Part shown: one piece after another, positions 1-13,233 of the stretch
Numbering within the stretch: the first letter of the stretch is position 1
Layout: each line of letters starts with the position of its first letter
Origin: Phoronis australis
Taxonomy: Eukaryota > Phoronida > Phoronidae
NCBI GenBank assembly: GCA_002633005.1
Contig: NMRA01000707.1
Span: 121,558-185,557, forward strand
Length of the DNA: 64,000 bases
Direction: 5' to 3'
Notes under the pieces: generated by a model
What the model was told of the DNA's origin: nothing
Databases searched by the model: none
Seen by the model: only the letters and a program-made list of their open reading frames with translations
Made by a program: the position numbers and the translations under genes

Positions 1-3000
1 ACTTTGCCAAGCCGAGGCTCCCAACTTCAACCGTCCAAAATCCAAATAAAATCTGCGTGCACCTCCCTCAGTCTGGTGTTGCATAAACCTTCGAAGCCTT
101 ATCTTTCCTAGATCCCATTAACTGTCTTCGTGAATGGTGAATTGGAGATGGAATTTCCAAAACAATCTCAAAACTCTGAATTCAAGGACATGAAATAGTA
201 AACATGGCGGATTTCAGTTGTGCTTCAACTTGTACGCCTGTCGTAGGTGAAACTTCGAGTTTGAGCAAGCAACCTATATTTCAAATTCAATAATTCTAAT
301 CCAAAACTCAACTAATTGAGAATGTTAAAGTTAGTATTTTAATGATTATCTGTAACTTTATTCCACTGACGGCTCATTTTAGCCCTTAACTTTGAATTTT
401 ATTACATAAACTGGCGTATCTTGTTTCTTATCTTGACATCACGCACTTTTTTGATTGAAGCACAACACACACTCGGCCAGGAAACGCAGTCCGTGCAAGT
501 ATTACAATGCGCGTGGCCGACGAGTTAACTCAATGGTTTTGGCCAAAAGTAAAATCTTCATAAGAAATCACAGTACACAAAAAACTTCGCATATCAATAC
601 AGTATCAGGATAATTTATATTTGACACAAATATGTGAGTAATTACATTTATTTGGCAATAAAGTGCTCTCTGCCATCTCATGATCAAGTAGTCGATGGAT
701 TGACGGCGAAAGCGCGCGAAATTAGACTTTCGGATTTAGCTCGGGAGCGTCCGTCTTGTGCGAAGACCGTCTGCCATGACATTACGGAATCACTTCCTTG
801 AATTTGTGATTTTGGCATTCTTTTGGCATTTTTGTCGCCAAATCACCACTTGAAGGGAATTTGAAGAGATTGAATGAAAGAAAGTATTCTAAGACTTGTT
901 CGGTGCTAGTTTCGTGGAGTTCCATGCACATTTGAGTAGAAAATTCTGAGCAAACAGATTTTGAGTGTCCAACCTTTATGTTTTCTTATACATATTATTG
1001 AGTGACGTCATTTGCGATCAACCCAAGCGCCTGTGCTCTGAACATTCATCTCAGTTAACTTTGCATATGGAAACGCGCATGTGTGAGTTGTTGATACCTG
1101 GCGCCATCTGATGGCAGACTACATCATTGTGCAGTGGTCTCGCTCAAATACTGTCTTTACTGAGTCGCACAAGGGTAAAGCAAATGTACCTAGTGTCTGT
1201 ATTTATAATTATGAGTAACAAAGCCATGTAGATTGTGTTGTTCAGAATTGTAGTTATTGTAGCTAGTCAGGTATATAAACTTAGGGAAGTTAAAAAAGCA
1301 AAAGAGAAAAATTGTCTCCAACCAAGAGATACTTCATGTGCAATTGGACAGTGTTCGCTTATAACCTGGAACGGTCAACGACTGGTGAATCTTACAATCA
1401 CGATGGACTGAAACTCTCCATGGAAAAGATGTTTGCATTGGAGCATGTTTCCCTTGCATTAAATTATACATGCAGGGTCAGGGTCCTTACATGTACTGTT
1501 AAGCTCTGAGGGCTGGGAACAGGACAGGGGGAGGGGTGGCTGGGGGAGGGGTTCATTGATGACTGTGTTAAAATGTTGTTGTAATTCTTTAATCAAGTAA
1601 ATCTGTTTAATTTGTTATTGTTGTAAAGCCGTTAGCTAGCTGTTAACCATGACTACATCCAGATAAATTGTAAACTCTCATTTGCTTAGGCGGCTGCCCA
1701 GGGGGTCAATGGCTCCAGTATTTGATAATCAATTATGGGAAAGTCATCCATCTTTCATCAGAAGCTGCATCCACAGCTAAATGCAGACAAGGAATAAAGG
1801 ACTGTGACTCATGGAAGACTGGTGGGCGACTTGGGGGTGACCTGGGGTTGGAATTCGTTGGTCACCGGGGTGAAAAGGTGTCGATGGAATTCTTTAGTGG
1901 CATCCTGTTCGAGAAAAATCTTCCCACACAAATATTTCCACCATTTTTTCAGTACATCAAATACCCCGGGAGCTGTCCAGATACTCCGACATGTATGTGT
2001 CAAGGGGTTGCTGAGGTGAGAGTACGCGCAGCTCACGCGATCTACAATTATTGCCCGAATGAGTCACAGACTTGACCCACGTGCAGGCAATGAATGCATG
2101 CGGGATTTTCAAAATCCCAATTTTAGGGTTTTTCAACCCCAATAAACTCTCGAGCGTTTTCTTTAGTGTCTTTGGGTTTCCCGTTTCGTGTTGGTTCGTA
2201 ATGAAACAGAATGCTAGGTATGGGAACGTTGAGACCGATTTTGTGAATGTACAACGCCAAATCGTATTTTTTCGTTTTTAGCCGGCTCAACAGTCATGGT
2301 GAAATGCATCTTTAAGTGTATTTGCACATGTCTGGAAAGGCTTATATCACGCCACGCCTCCACGAACAATGGTTATTCAAGTTACACGTTTGTTATACTG
2401 GGGCAAACGGTGTCAGGGTATCATTGCAACGTGACTACGGTGCCCGGCTTTGATGTCAGTACAAGGCATTTGGCCTGTGTTTTTGTTTTGCTTATTTTCA
2501 AATGCCGGTCGTCTTTCTACTGCCTATCATAATTTCGCCAGGACTGCGTTGAGTTAGTTGTATTATGACAGTTACATTGCACTATAGAAAACCATGGCAT
2601 TGCATTACGAGCAAATTGCTTCTAACGCGACAACCTTTTACAGTTTGTTTAAAACTCCACCCTCAAAACAGACCGTGCGGTGCATCCGCAAGTAAACAGT
2701 GTTAAGTGACGGGGAGTTTTGACGCGGTTGGACCCCTTTTGTGAATCAGGATTGTTCAATGATAGGAAAACCAATTTCATCAATTTGCGGAAGAAATTGG
2801 GTCATCATGTTTGAGCTCACCAATTCGCATTCAATGCTATAAGTCAATTTAGCAAGACTACGACGCTTTATCATACTTTGTACGTGCTGAGCTCCAACCG
2901 ATTTCTGTGCAACAGTTACGTTTATTAAACGACGCTTGCCATGTGAAAGTCCGATGGGAACGGATTCAGTAATAATAAACACATGTACGTTATTACAGCA

Positions 3001-3893
3001 TATTAGAATCTCACAACTAAGTACAGGTCCGCTAAAACATGTTTTTGGTACACCGTGGCTGACTGACCATGACTAACTGAGCGATGCCGGACTTGCAACC
3101 CATGTTTGCCATCAAATGTGAGCAAAAGTAAACTTAATTGACTTTTATGTCGGATGAAATTTCTTTTGGTTTCCAACGAATCGAGAAAGTTGAATTACAA
3201 TGTAAACATATTGGAATACGTAATACGATTTCTACCTTTTCGTACGCTCGGGTTCAGATTTTGGAATGGTGAAGAGGATAGCACAGTATTAAGCATTTGT
3301 AGACATTGTTAGTCCATGTGTAAGCCTGTGCTGTATTGGATATTGTTTTTATTTGTACATTTTAAATGTCAATAAACTCTTCTTAATGTACTCGGTTGCA
3401 AGTAATAAGTTGAGATGCGATTTTTATCATCGCAATAGTTTTGTTTTTTGCCACTAATTTTTATCCCTCGCTTAAGATTCTTAACACCGATTTCACAGCA
3501 TTTTTACGCGGGGCAGATGGAATTTGGGCAAATCTATAGTATATGTCCCCAATGACGTAGCAAAGTGCAGATACATCAATGCCTGCACACTGCTTAAGAA
3601 GGTTCGGCACAAAGCATGCAACACATTTGAATATTATTTTTATTTGAAATATTTGTTTTTTCTCAAAATGAAAATATGTCTATAGCATATGGGTCTTTGT
3701 TGAATTTTATGAGAAATCTCAAAATTTGTGTAACATGAAAGCGAAATGGTAATTTAGGAACTTCATAAGAGGGTTTTGAGGTTTTATGTTGTCCGTTTGT
3801 TACGAACAAAAGTTGTTGTTGATATCGTTGTTTGGTTCTGAGGCTACCTTTATTTTTGCTGTATTTTAGTAAAAGGACATGTCCACGTCATCT
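1..3893. other. No supported gene
   Basis: Only short unconserved open frames are seen (longest 117 codons at 1722-2075, with a competing frame on the other strand). No repeat family is recognised apart from scattered TACATGTA. Confidence 0.6.
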
Positions 3894-3938
3894 AAATAGT
3901 TGCTGATTTGTATTATTAATACCAATCAGCAACTATTT
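3894..3938. repeat. Near-perfect 45-bp hairpin
   Basis: The left arm AAATAGTTGCTGATT (3894-3908) is the exact inverse of AATCAGCAACTATTT (3924-3938). Between them GTATT/AATAC also pairs around ATT. The result is 20 of 21 paired positions with a 3-nt loop. Confidence 0.6.
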
Positions 3939-4400
3939 TGATTAATTAAGTATAAAATCGAACTCAGCAGGCGCTTTACTTTCAGAAAATAAATGAATTT
4001 TACGCAGTTAAATTCTATGGTTTTTTGACAGTTGTCTGAATGTAGGGACTTGTCGACTTCTGCTCCAGATGTTCTAAGACAGTCGTAGGTCCAGTACTAA
4101 ACGATGGTTGACAGCACGTCTCGCGGTTCCGCTGAGCCCCGGTCGGGACATATAGGTTCAGACTTAATTATACGTCACGTGATGTGAAGTAAAATCAACT
4201 TCCTTGTCTGGAAACAATTAAGAAATTGAGACTCTTGTTATCAATTTGTTATTGCTCCATTGATACCACTTTCTACAAGTTGGTTTATAGTCCTTTGTTG
4301 GCCTCTTTGCCTGGAGCATGTTCTCGACTATTTTTCTTCCAGGACTTTACAAACGCTCAAATCACTTCTCATCTGAGTAAGGGACACTTTGAGAGCTATT

Positions 4401-4520
4401 ATGGATCCGGAAGCGGTCTTAATAAAAAGTTTGGTCTTCATCGTGTTTATTTTTTTTCAATCCGTGAAAGACGGCTTCTGTCTGCATAACAGACAAATGT
4501 TTAATTCGAAAAACATTACA
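4401..4520 (+). CDS. Candidate signal-peptide exon (40 codons), weak
   Basis: ATGG with A at -3 opens MDPEAVLIKSLVFIVFIFFQ, then SVKDGFCLHNRQMFNSKNIT. It ends at a good phase-0 donor, ACA|GTAAGC. A hydrophobic leader plus a donor resembles the first exon of a secreted or membrane protein. It overlaps the likely 3' UTR of the GPCR on the other strand and no second exon is found, so it may be chance. Confidence 0.15.
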
Positions 4521-4978
4521 GTAAGCCTGCTGCTGGTATCACTGATCACAACTATTAAAACAACAAAATCCGTTGTTTTTATGATTTTATTACCATTTGC
4601 AAATTCTCGCCCTTTGTCAGGACATTCGTTGATACCAAGGCCGGACGGTGACTTAGCCCACTTTAGCAGTCTTTTATAGAGTTTAACGGGTAAAGTTAAA
4701 AATTACGCTGCCGTTTATCACGTGGGACTGATTTAGTTCCACTAGTCACCGCTGGGATATCAGATTCGATTACTAGTTGAGGATGATCTAAAAATCGTTT
4801 TTTCGCCGACAATGCCCGTTTTACATGTACGAGACTGGGTTGCCTTCCCGCGTACCGCGGCAACTGTCGAGATCACGCAAGTCTACGCGAGACTTTGTCT
4901 TATGCAGTGCACGTAAAGATCCGGGGTCTTATTATCTTTCACTCGCGAGTGTCTTGCGTTCCGGAACTGGTCCCAGTT

Positions 4979-5526
4979 TTACAACACGTTATTTTGACAT
5001 TCATCAATTTTATCCATCCCCAATACATCCGGGTGGCTGCTCTTCATTTTTATAACAGTCACGTGATGCATTCTATCACTGGCAAATGGATCATCTGCGC
5101 TGCACATACAGTCGTCATACTTCACGCCACTGCTGTTACTACTCGTTGTGTCCCCGCCTCCACGAACGCAAGAATACATTAACGACAGCTTCTGCTTTTT
5201 ATCAACAAGAACCGAGGTACATTCTGTTCCTACAGGAGGCGTTCTTGAATTATTAAAGCGATAACTTCTCGGCTGACGTGTTCGGTTTCTCCTTTCTTTG
5301 CAACATGACGACGAAATAGTTCGCCGAAAAGCTTGTCGGAATTTCAGCGACATGATGTTGTATAGAACTGGATTAATCGTCGATGCAACATAGTAAAGAA
5401 TACCAGACACATAATAGAGAACGTCATTAGCCTCTTTGTGATCTTCAAAGATGTTCGTAAAGGTGACGATCAAACGCTGAGCGTGAAAAGGGGCCCAGCA
5501 GGCGAAGAAGGCAATGACTACTGCAA
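4979..5526 (-). CDS. Neuromedin-U/pyrokinin-type GPCR, exon 2 (TM6-TM7 and tail)
   Basis: The exon starts after a CTTTTCAG acceptor (AG at 5528-5527). Its first two bases (TT) complete the codon begun by the G of exon 1, giving Val271. TM6 then reads AVVIAFFACWAPFHAQRL; CWAPFHAQR is typical of the invertebrate pyrokinin/Capa and neuromedin-U receptor group. TM7 carries NPVLY at 322-326, followed by helix 8 (MSLKFRQAF) and a CC pair at 345-346 that could be palmitoylated. The Ser/Thr- and Cys-containing tail ends at TAA (4979-4981). The joined protein is 452 residues, a normal length for the family. Possible minus-strand AATAAA signals lie at 4586-4591 and 4446-4451. A second acceptor or a further exon cannot be excluded, but neither is needed. 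Confidence 0.88.
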
Positions 5527-6069
5527 CTGAAAAGACAGTAAAGACATCCGGGTATTATGATGTTGTTAACCAGATTTCTCAAAGAATCGGGTAAAGATGG
5601 CACATTTTCGAAAGCTAATGCGACCCGAAAATAACAGACGTTGATGCTGCAAGTTTTGGGAGAGTGATACTGATGCAAATCTTGCCATACAAGTATGCAT
5701 TAACATGGAAGATACGAAGACCCGTCTTCCAAGAAAAACAACCTCTGTTGTATACAGCTTATCAATATAACATTGGTCTCAATTATTATTGTTTATTTAT
5801 TATAGTTACAAAAGAGTGCCAATAAATACATGATCTTAAATATTTATAGAATATTCACCTCAATGGGCTTACTCAGTCACATAATAACAATTAAACCATA
5901 ACATAATGCACTCACTCAACTTTGTCAACTTCAGACTAGTTCAAGTTATTTTGGAATATCTGAGGTATGGCAGAACCCCATTACCCCGTTAAAAATGAAC
6001 TTCATCTTCAATTCCGTTTTTACAAACACGACCAATTCATTCATTCACAGGAATTCCGAAGTACTAACC

Positions 6070-6140
6070 CTCCTCAATCTCTAATGGTAGAATACCTGCT
6101 CTCAATTGAGCTATGGCGGACCTCTGAGACATCGGCAGAC
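6070..6140 (-). repeat. tRNA-like (SINE-type) fragment
   Basis: On the minus strand, CATAGCTCAATTGAGAGCAG matches a tRNA D-arm/A box. It is followed by GATTGAGGAGGGTTAGTACT, where a B box would be expected but is poorly kept. Confidence 0.3.
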
Positions 6141-8553
6141 GTAAATACTCATCTACAGAATAGTCGTTCTTAACAGATCTACATCTATATACGCTGACTG
6201 AATTCGATTGCCTGAGACTAGGCTCTTCAAGTATGTTGGCTCGTCTCATCGTTACTTATTCGTCGAATTAAGACAGATTTTTGTAAACTCATAAACCAAT
6301 TAATGGCTTGAGTAACCAATAGCGATGAGACCAATTCGTCAAATGGTCAAAATGAAAAGCTAGACGGAACTCGGCTTGTTTGTATTTTAATTAGTTAACG
6401 AAAAGATCAGCTCACTGAATGTCACGATTTATCATTGTTTTGCTTGGATTTATTAAATTCTGGTCACCAAATGCGTCATAACTCCCCAAGAGGGAGACTA
6501 ATTTACGGCACCTGTCTGCAGAATAGAATACTTCTACAATAGGTGTATACTAAGTTGCATACCGTAAGCTCAGGAGACTAGCGATGCACTTGGGTCTCGA
6601 TATCTCCGCTTCCGGAACGGAAGCATTCTCCCATAGTTCTACATGCAGTTCTCACCACGCTATCACTTTATTGGTCACATTTATGTTTAGGTACGTTAAT
6701 AAGATCCCGAACGCATTCGAATTTCACTGGCATGATGATTTTTCGTGCGCGATCTGGGTCTTTCGCAAGATTCCTGTGCGTTCGGAACCGATCCTGCAGA
6801 GTACTGCGTACTTTACATCACCATGACGACTTTGATTTCATTGAACGCGTGATTAACAATTGTGACCCAAAGTATTTAGCTAGGGTCAGATATATGTACC
6901 TATACCACGATAAATATCATTTTTTTCAAGTTTGATGGAAAGCTGACTCGCTGCACAGAATGCAATATTCTACTAACGATTATCTGGAAAAAATGTATCA
7001 GAAAACTTGATGAAGCTTTTACCGGCGTCAAAACTGCATGAGCTGGTAAATTAAGCCATACGTCCTGCTTGGTGCTGCGCAAGTCTTTTTGATCCACCTT
7101 TGAATCAAACTTCAACTTTCACAACAAATTACCAACTGCTGAGTTGGGTGAGGATTTACAAGTCTGTTAGTGAAAGTCAAAGCTACGAACGACATGAGTG
7201 ATTTTTGAGTACCTAATGAAAAAAGAATGTTTTAATCATTTGATCCAATTTCTCATTCGGCAGTTTCTTAAGCTTCCAGTAAGATCTACATGTACTTGCA
7301 AGAGGCTAGTTGGCATTTTGTCTCCTACATGCAGCGCCCTCTGGTTAGATATGGGGTCTCTCACTGGTCAACTCCAACACGACTTAAAAGCCTTAAATGT
7401 TCTACCGAGGGACTGTAGTTTGTTTTCATGACGGCGACATCCCGTTGCTCCCAACTTGTTCGATTCTATAACCCAACAACAAGTTGGGAAGTTTATCCCC
7501 GTAGCCACTATTTTACACGACTGATTAACTCCATTCCGGCATTTTTGGTTGGAGGGCCTGCGGTCTTTGTTCGATAATTGCTCTAATCTCCGATCAGATC
7601 ATATCTGGCCTGACTTGGCTGGGCTGATTAAGTTAAGTTATAACATATTTGAGCTGAAACCAACAACATTTCTGAATTCCTCCTCATATGCCGATCATGT
7701 TCCGTTTTTGAATCACCAAAATCGCCCAACTACGACGGACGTTAAGACAATCTATTCTGTCCAAACGGATTACCAACACCGCTCTGGGTTTGACTGTGTT
7801 CATACGCGTTGGGTAATAGCGTGCAACCCCCATACGTTTCCTTTGAAGCCTGGAAGATAATTGGCCTGCTTGTCATCATACGAGACAAAAGACTGAGCTG
7901 GCCAGTTAACAAAAGAGCCAAATGTTATCGCACGTTCAGCACCCCTCACGTCTTGAAAAGTTTCTGAACGACAGAAAGCTGTAATGTCATGTGGGGATCT
8001 ACAGTTTTGGGGTTCATCAGCCCGATATGACAAGTTGAGGCCGTGAGTGAAGTACATTCTGTTCCCTTAAAACTAAAGTGGATAAAAACGGGACATACCC
8101 TACTGAACGAAAATAGCAACTTTGCAGACAGAGGAAGAACACATAGCAATCGCTCCCGCTGTTATTTACGTACGAACACTGACTGAATCGGAGACAGCCT
8201 TGTGGTACCGTAATGAGAAACATCCGCTATTTCCACCGTTTCGTTTACGAGTTAATGGCTTGAAAGTGGGCACCCAATTGCTCTGGCGTCACGTACATGT
8301 TAAGATTCCATTAAGACTTGAAATAACTCTTTTGTTATAACCTCAGCTTTTACGAGAATACATCTTAAGGTCTGCAAGAATAAGTGACTTCCGGTCAACT
8401 GGCGTACAGTACAGAAGTAAACCGCGTAATGAGTTTCATTTTAGAAGAAAATTCAAAGGCTTGAGGAAGGAAAGCGAATCGCCTGACCTTGGCATGGAAC
8501 CAATCACATTAAACCACGAATCATTGATTCAAAAGACGAGCCACGGAAATATC

Positions 8554-8557
<4 letters not shown>

Positions 8558-8617
<60 letters not shown>
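8558..8617. repeat. (TA)n microsatellite
   Basis: About 30 uninterrupted TA units, with a short imperfect continuation (AAATATATACATAT). Confidence 0.95.
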
Positions 8618-8623
<6 letters not shown>

Positions 8624-9489
8624 TACATATCACTGGGATTAAACGAACCACCGAGCACGCCCGAAAGTCGCCGATCCAGTAAACGATAAACACGTCACAA
8701 ACACGAGCAACGGTTTTGGGGGAAATGAAACACGGTAGCCTTGTCTTATCAAACGTAAAAAACGTACACACACGCCGCCACCGTGACTTGTACTGATATT
8801 GAGAAGTACTAGCAGCATTTGATGGTAAGGCGAATTGAATGAACACTGCCAGAAGTTAATATACAGTGTAGGTCTTTTTGGCTATGGGTCAATATGATAT
8901 AGAACTGCAGACCTACATGTATATCGTAGGTGCTTCTCAAAAGTTCTCTTCTCGAAGTCTTCATGCTAATCTGCTCAGTTGCTATTGTAGCGCGTCGCGG
9001 TTTAGTGCGATCTATTTCTGCGCGAGTATCGGCGAGGAATTTCAATGACCCATTTTTATTACATTGATTGGTTGGAACTTCGAACGGACGGAAAAGTTGC
9101 AACGATCGAGCTTAATTACTTTAGCTTACCAGTCTCCTAAATGTCAATATCGCCGCAAGCAGAGGCTCAAAATCGTTCAGTCGGCCTCAACGCTCTCTTT
9201 CCTTCACGTTGGTGAAGGCAAGTTACTGCTTTCTATACATATACAGTAAGATACGTTATTCTCAGCTGGGACGGCAGCTTTCCTACTGGTTATTGGATCA
9301 ATCTTGTCTTCCGACAGGCCTCTGCTTACAAACTCATAGTGACTTTCTGTTAATATCGGATTCTGTTACAGGTGTTACCGTGAATAGAGAAGGAGCAAGT
9401 TTCGTCAAATTTTATTGTCAACGACGCGAAATCCCTTGGGCTGGGAATGCAAGACCACACCAAATTTCAGACATGAATTATGGACTAAA

Positions 9490-9552
9490 ATGACGCCAGA
9501 GAGTGTGGCCGCTTACTCGAGGTCGGGGGTTCGAGTCCTTCTGGGTCACACT
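9490..9552 (+). repeat. tRNA-like (SINE-type) fragment with perfect B box
   Basis: GGTTCGAGTCC at 9528-9538 matches the Pol III B box exactly. Upstream GTGTGGCCGCTTACTCGAGG looks like a worn tRNA body. The acceptor stem does not close, so I call it a SINE or tRNA relic rather than a tRNA gene. Confidence 0.4.
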
Positions 9553-11239
9553 GTCAGAACCTCGAGTCAGGTTCCTAGCTCCTCAGCTAAGCATAAAATG
9601 GTTCCTGGTGATCAATGCATAGGCTCACATGCGTATCCTGCGCACGTCTATAGAGCCAGCTTCATGTATATGTTCTTGTACAACAGAGCATATTTGACCT
9701 GTCAGACGTGGTACACTGACCATGTACGTTCACTAGTTTTAAACTGGTTACAAAGTTCAATCGCTGAACGAAAGAAGAGACGTCTTAAAATGTAAACACG
9801 TGTGAAGAATAATATTTTGAGCTCATTCACTGCACAGCCTTGTTTTACTTTAGCGAACAGATGTCGTGAAACACTGCTCTAATTTGCCTTCTAAAATATG
9901 CGGGAGTCTTGCGATAGCACGTGCTACCAACATGTTATGTCTTTCCAAACAAAAACACTCATTTGTTTTACTAATTGCAGTTTCATCCTAGCTGGTAATT
10001 ATGGTAATCACAATATCTCGTACGCTTGTTTTTGAACGTAATACCGGATGTCACATCAAATGATACCAAACACGAAACATTATTGAGGCGAAATACCGAC
10101 ACAAGTCATTATCGACATTTTCTTGTTACTAAAATAAAGCAATCTGGTTGTACTCGTAACTAGAAATTTAAGAATTCAACTAGACATTTAATTTTGTTTA
10201 TTTCAGAGAAAATGAAGTCCTATTGAAAGACCAACATTTGGGAGGATTTTTTTTAATAAAATGAATTCTCGTTGAAATTCATTATTTGAAGCTTTTGGCA
10301 AAATGAAATGCATTGCAACAAGGTGCATTTAAGATGATATCATCTTGAGGCAAACAACTTTACAGGAAATACGGGGTTCTGGACAAGTACGAGAACCTGT
10401 TTACGCCATAGTTGCAAATTAAGTTACGAGGGATGTCCGGATGAGCTCAGCAAATTGGTTGCATTTTATTGAGACATTTTGTTTCTTTCCATTTCAATTT
10501 TGAATCAAATGAATGCTTAGCCATTCTTTCCGGTAACGAAAAGATCACTGCATGTAAGCCCTCATGCTCGTTCTGTCTCCCGCTAATGCCTCGTTGGAGT
10601 CCCACTTGAGTGATAAAACCAGGATTCAACTAAAAACGCTTAATTACTGAGTCCCGGCGGATTGAATATTTAGGTTCTTGCTGGATAGTCGTTCCTTAGA
10701 AAGATCGTGCAAAAGTGGACACGTAGGCCACCCTTGCCCGTTTAGCAGGCTTTGTAGAAATGTCCATATTTGCTCCAAACGTTTGACGGTCAACGATTGC
10801 AACAGGGCATTTTGTTCCATAGAGCTGGATGGGCGAATCTTTGTTAATATCTGTCAATGGAACGAAACCGAGTTCAGTGTCCTTTTAAGTGATTACTATT
10901 TGACCACAATGGCTTGCAGTTCCCCATACGTGCACATGTAGCTTGTGGGTCCAAACAGTGTATATGTAGCACCTGGCAGTTGTGCATAACTTACTCTACT
11001 TCCAACGAAGCGTAATTGGCTTCAAAGTTGGCATTCCAGAGGCAGTGTACGTACACCTTGCTTGCTAGTGACGAAACCAATGGAAAATAGATCTACAGTA
11101 CCTGCCTTAATGGCTGTAACATCAGTGATATTTCCAGCTCTGAATATATGTTATACTACTAATGTTATATTTTTTTCAAATATAGTGAAGAAACAAGGGA
11201 ATATTACTATTTTAAACATTTCCACTAAATGAAGCAATG

Positions 11240-12450
11240 CTAGTACAGTAACATAAAAAGGCTGTAGGGGGCGCATAGCAAGTCAGTAATGCTCTCAACA
11301 CACACCTGCCAAGACCGGGCAAAGAGGTAGTCATATACGTCCAAACGCCGTCATCTGTTGACACCTACACAGATATGCAGTTTCCAAATTTTCCCAAAGG
11401 TCCTGCAGGGGGAAATACCGGTAGGTGTGAAAAAGGCAAACTGCCACAAGGGGGCTCCACAGTAGTCAATCGTAAACCGTGCTATTCCGAGTAGGAACAC
11501 ATTTAGGCCTACCGATTTTCTTAACGATTCTTAGAGTGGTTTGGCCGATAGCGAGGTGGACGCGAAAACATAATTAAACGCTGCTAATTGGAGGCCTGCA
11601 CAATGTAAAATCGATGTGAAAACGAAAAGATGTCATGGCCTCATTAATAGAAACTATTTGCAAAATTTCAAAAAATCCTTCAAGGAACTAAGATGTGGAC
11701 GCCAAAAATGATAAAACCTGCCATTAGGTGGCGTGTACTTCGTCAAATCCATCTGAAATCGGAAACAGTTTATCACCTTTTAATATAAATCTCAACATTT
11801 TCATAAGATTCCGTCTAGGAACTCCAAAGATACAAAGGGAAACGGAAAATATGTCATTAGGAGGCACAGAAATAGTTCGGGCCGTCCAAAAGTCGTCGTA
11901 ACCTTTTGTCACTTCAATATTATTACACTTCCCAAATCTAACAAAGACCCTGAAGAGGGTTTAGTAGACACAGCCATCATGGAGGCAAAAAAAAAACAAA
12001 ATCGACATCAGAAGGAGCCACTGCAGCGGAGCCTTCCGATATCATCGTCAGCCGTTCTTTTCCCACTTGGAACACATATGTCAGTTTTCATAATCACAGT
12101 GGTTTGGCCTGTAGAGGGGCAGACGGTAAGAACAGTAAAATGGCCACTAGGTGGTGCAAAGTACGTCAAATCCATTCGAAAACGCGAAAGTAGCGTTTTT
12201 TCCCGATAGATACCTACATGTATTTGCCAAATTTCACGAAAAGGAACACCTATGATAGGCGTACACTGGAAAACGTAAATAAACTAAAGTGGCCACAAAG
12301 GGACACGCCGGTAGCCGGATCACGGTCCGAAAAATCGCTCATTCCGTCCAATCCACGATAGAAACATTTCTGAAAAATTGCTTTGGAGACACAGCAGCGG
12401 ACGCCGGACGGACGGGTAGACTGACAGAGAGAGATGACGGCAAAATGCTC
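11240..12450. repeat. Diverged direct-repeat array
   Basis: Related blocks recur: GCCATTAGGTGGCG followed by GTACTTCGTCAAATCCATCT near 11720, GCCACTAGGTGGTG followed by AAGTACGTCAAATCCATTCG near 12138, plus weaker units near 11440, 11560, 11850 and 12285. The array ends with GCAGCGGACGCCGGACGGAC near 12390. A common marine-invertebrate repeat ends in such GGACGGAC runs (recalled). No gene is supported here. Confidence 0.5.
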
Positions 12451-13112
12451 CACATTATTTAGCTATATGAGGGCGCTATCGTTTAAATCGGCTTACATAT
12501 CACGTATCTCGATATAATAACCCACAGTTATATGTATCATCACTTACGTTATATAACATATAATGTAATTAACAACAAATTTCAATAAATCACAACAACT
12601 AAGCTGTCATTTTCAGTAATTGATTGTTAACGGACAAGGATTGAACTTATGGCGCTGAACTGATCTCGTGAGGTTGTTTCATTGGCTGCCGCACAATTCC
12701 ACGGTCTCGTCGCTTAAATTGATTGAATGGTAGCACAGAGAATTTAGAGGCAGACCCTACTTTATATCCGACTGATGTCTTTGCAATTGGCTAAATTATC
12801 GATTTAATTTTCTGTGTATTGTTAAGTGACATTTTGGGCCATGTTAAATAAGCTAAAGTCATAAAGTGAAGCTGAACAGTTCATGCTTGACGTCAGTGAC
12901 GGTGCAGTCTCGTCTACTGCCCAGTCTCACATGTACATGTAGGTTCCATGCTTGGTTAGCGCGACCACCTACGACCAAGGATTAGTAAGCGTACAACCAG
13001 GGATGTTTGTAGAATTACCAATGTGCGAATTCTACCCTTTGACAGTGTTCACATTTCGGTATCATAGATCTCAGCTCATGGCCTTGATCGCAAATCATAT
13101 TTGGTAGACAGG

Positions 13113-13190
13113 GGCGGATCCAGGATTTTGAGTTGGGGTAGGGGGGGGTGAGGGCAGGGAAGACATTTGCACCCCCGAGCTGCCAAGCTC
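13113..13190 (+). repeat. GGCGGATCC-type repeat fragment
   Basis: GGGGCGGATCCAGGATTTTG, then AGTTGGGG, a G-run and AGACATTTGCACCCCCGAG. It matches the left half of 14724-14875 with an internal deletion. Confidence 0.5.
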
Positions 13191-13233
13191 AAACAGTACA
13201 TTCTGTTCCTCGAGCAATTCTTTGGGAAATTAC

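Noticed and set aside
1722-2075. 117-codon plus-strand ORF with a competing frame
   Set aside because: No domain, no splice-site context and an equal-quality opposite-strand frame. Not supported as coding.
8461-8846. ORFs containing long runs of I and Y
   Set aside because: These are translations of the (TA)n microsatellite.
9490-9552. True tRNA gene
   Set aside because: The B box is perfect, but no closing acceptor stem or complete D and anticodon arms are found. Kept only as a SINE/tRNA relic.
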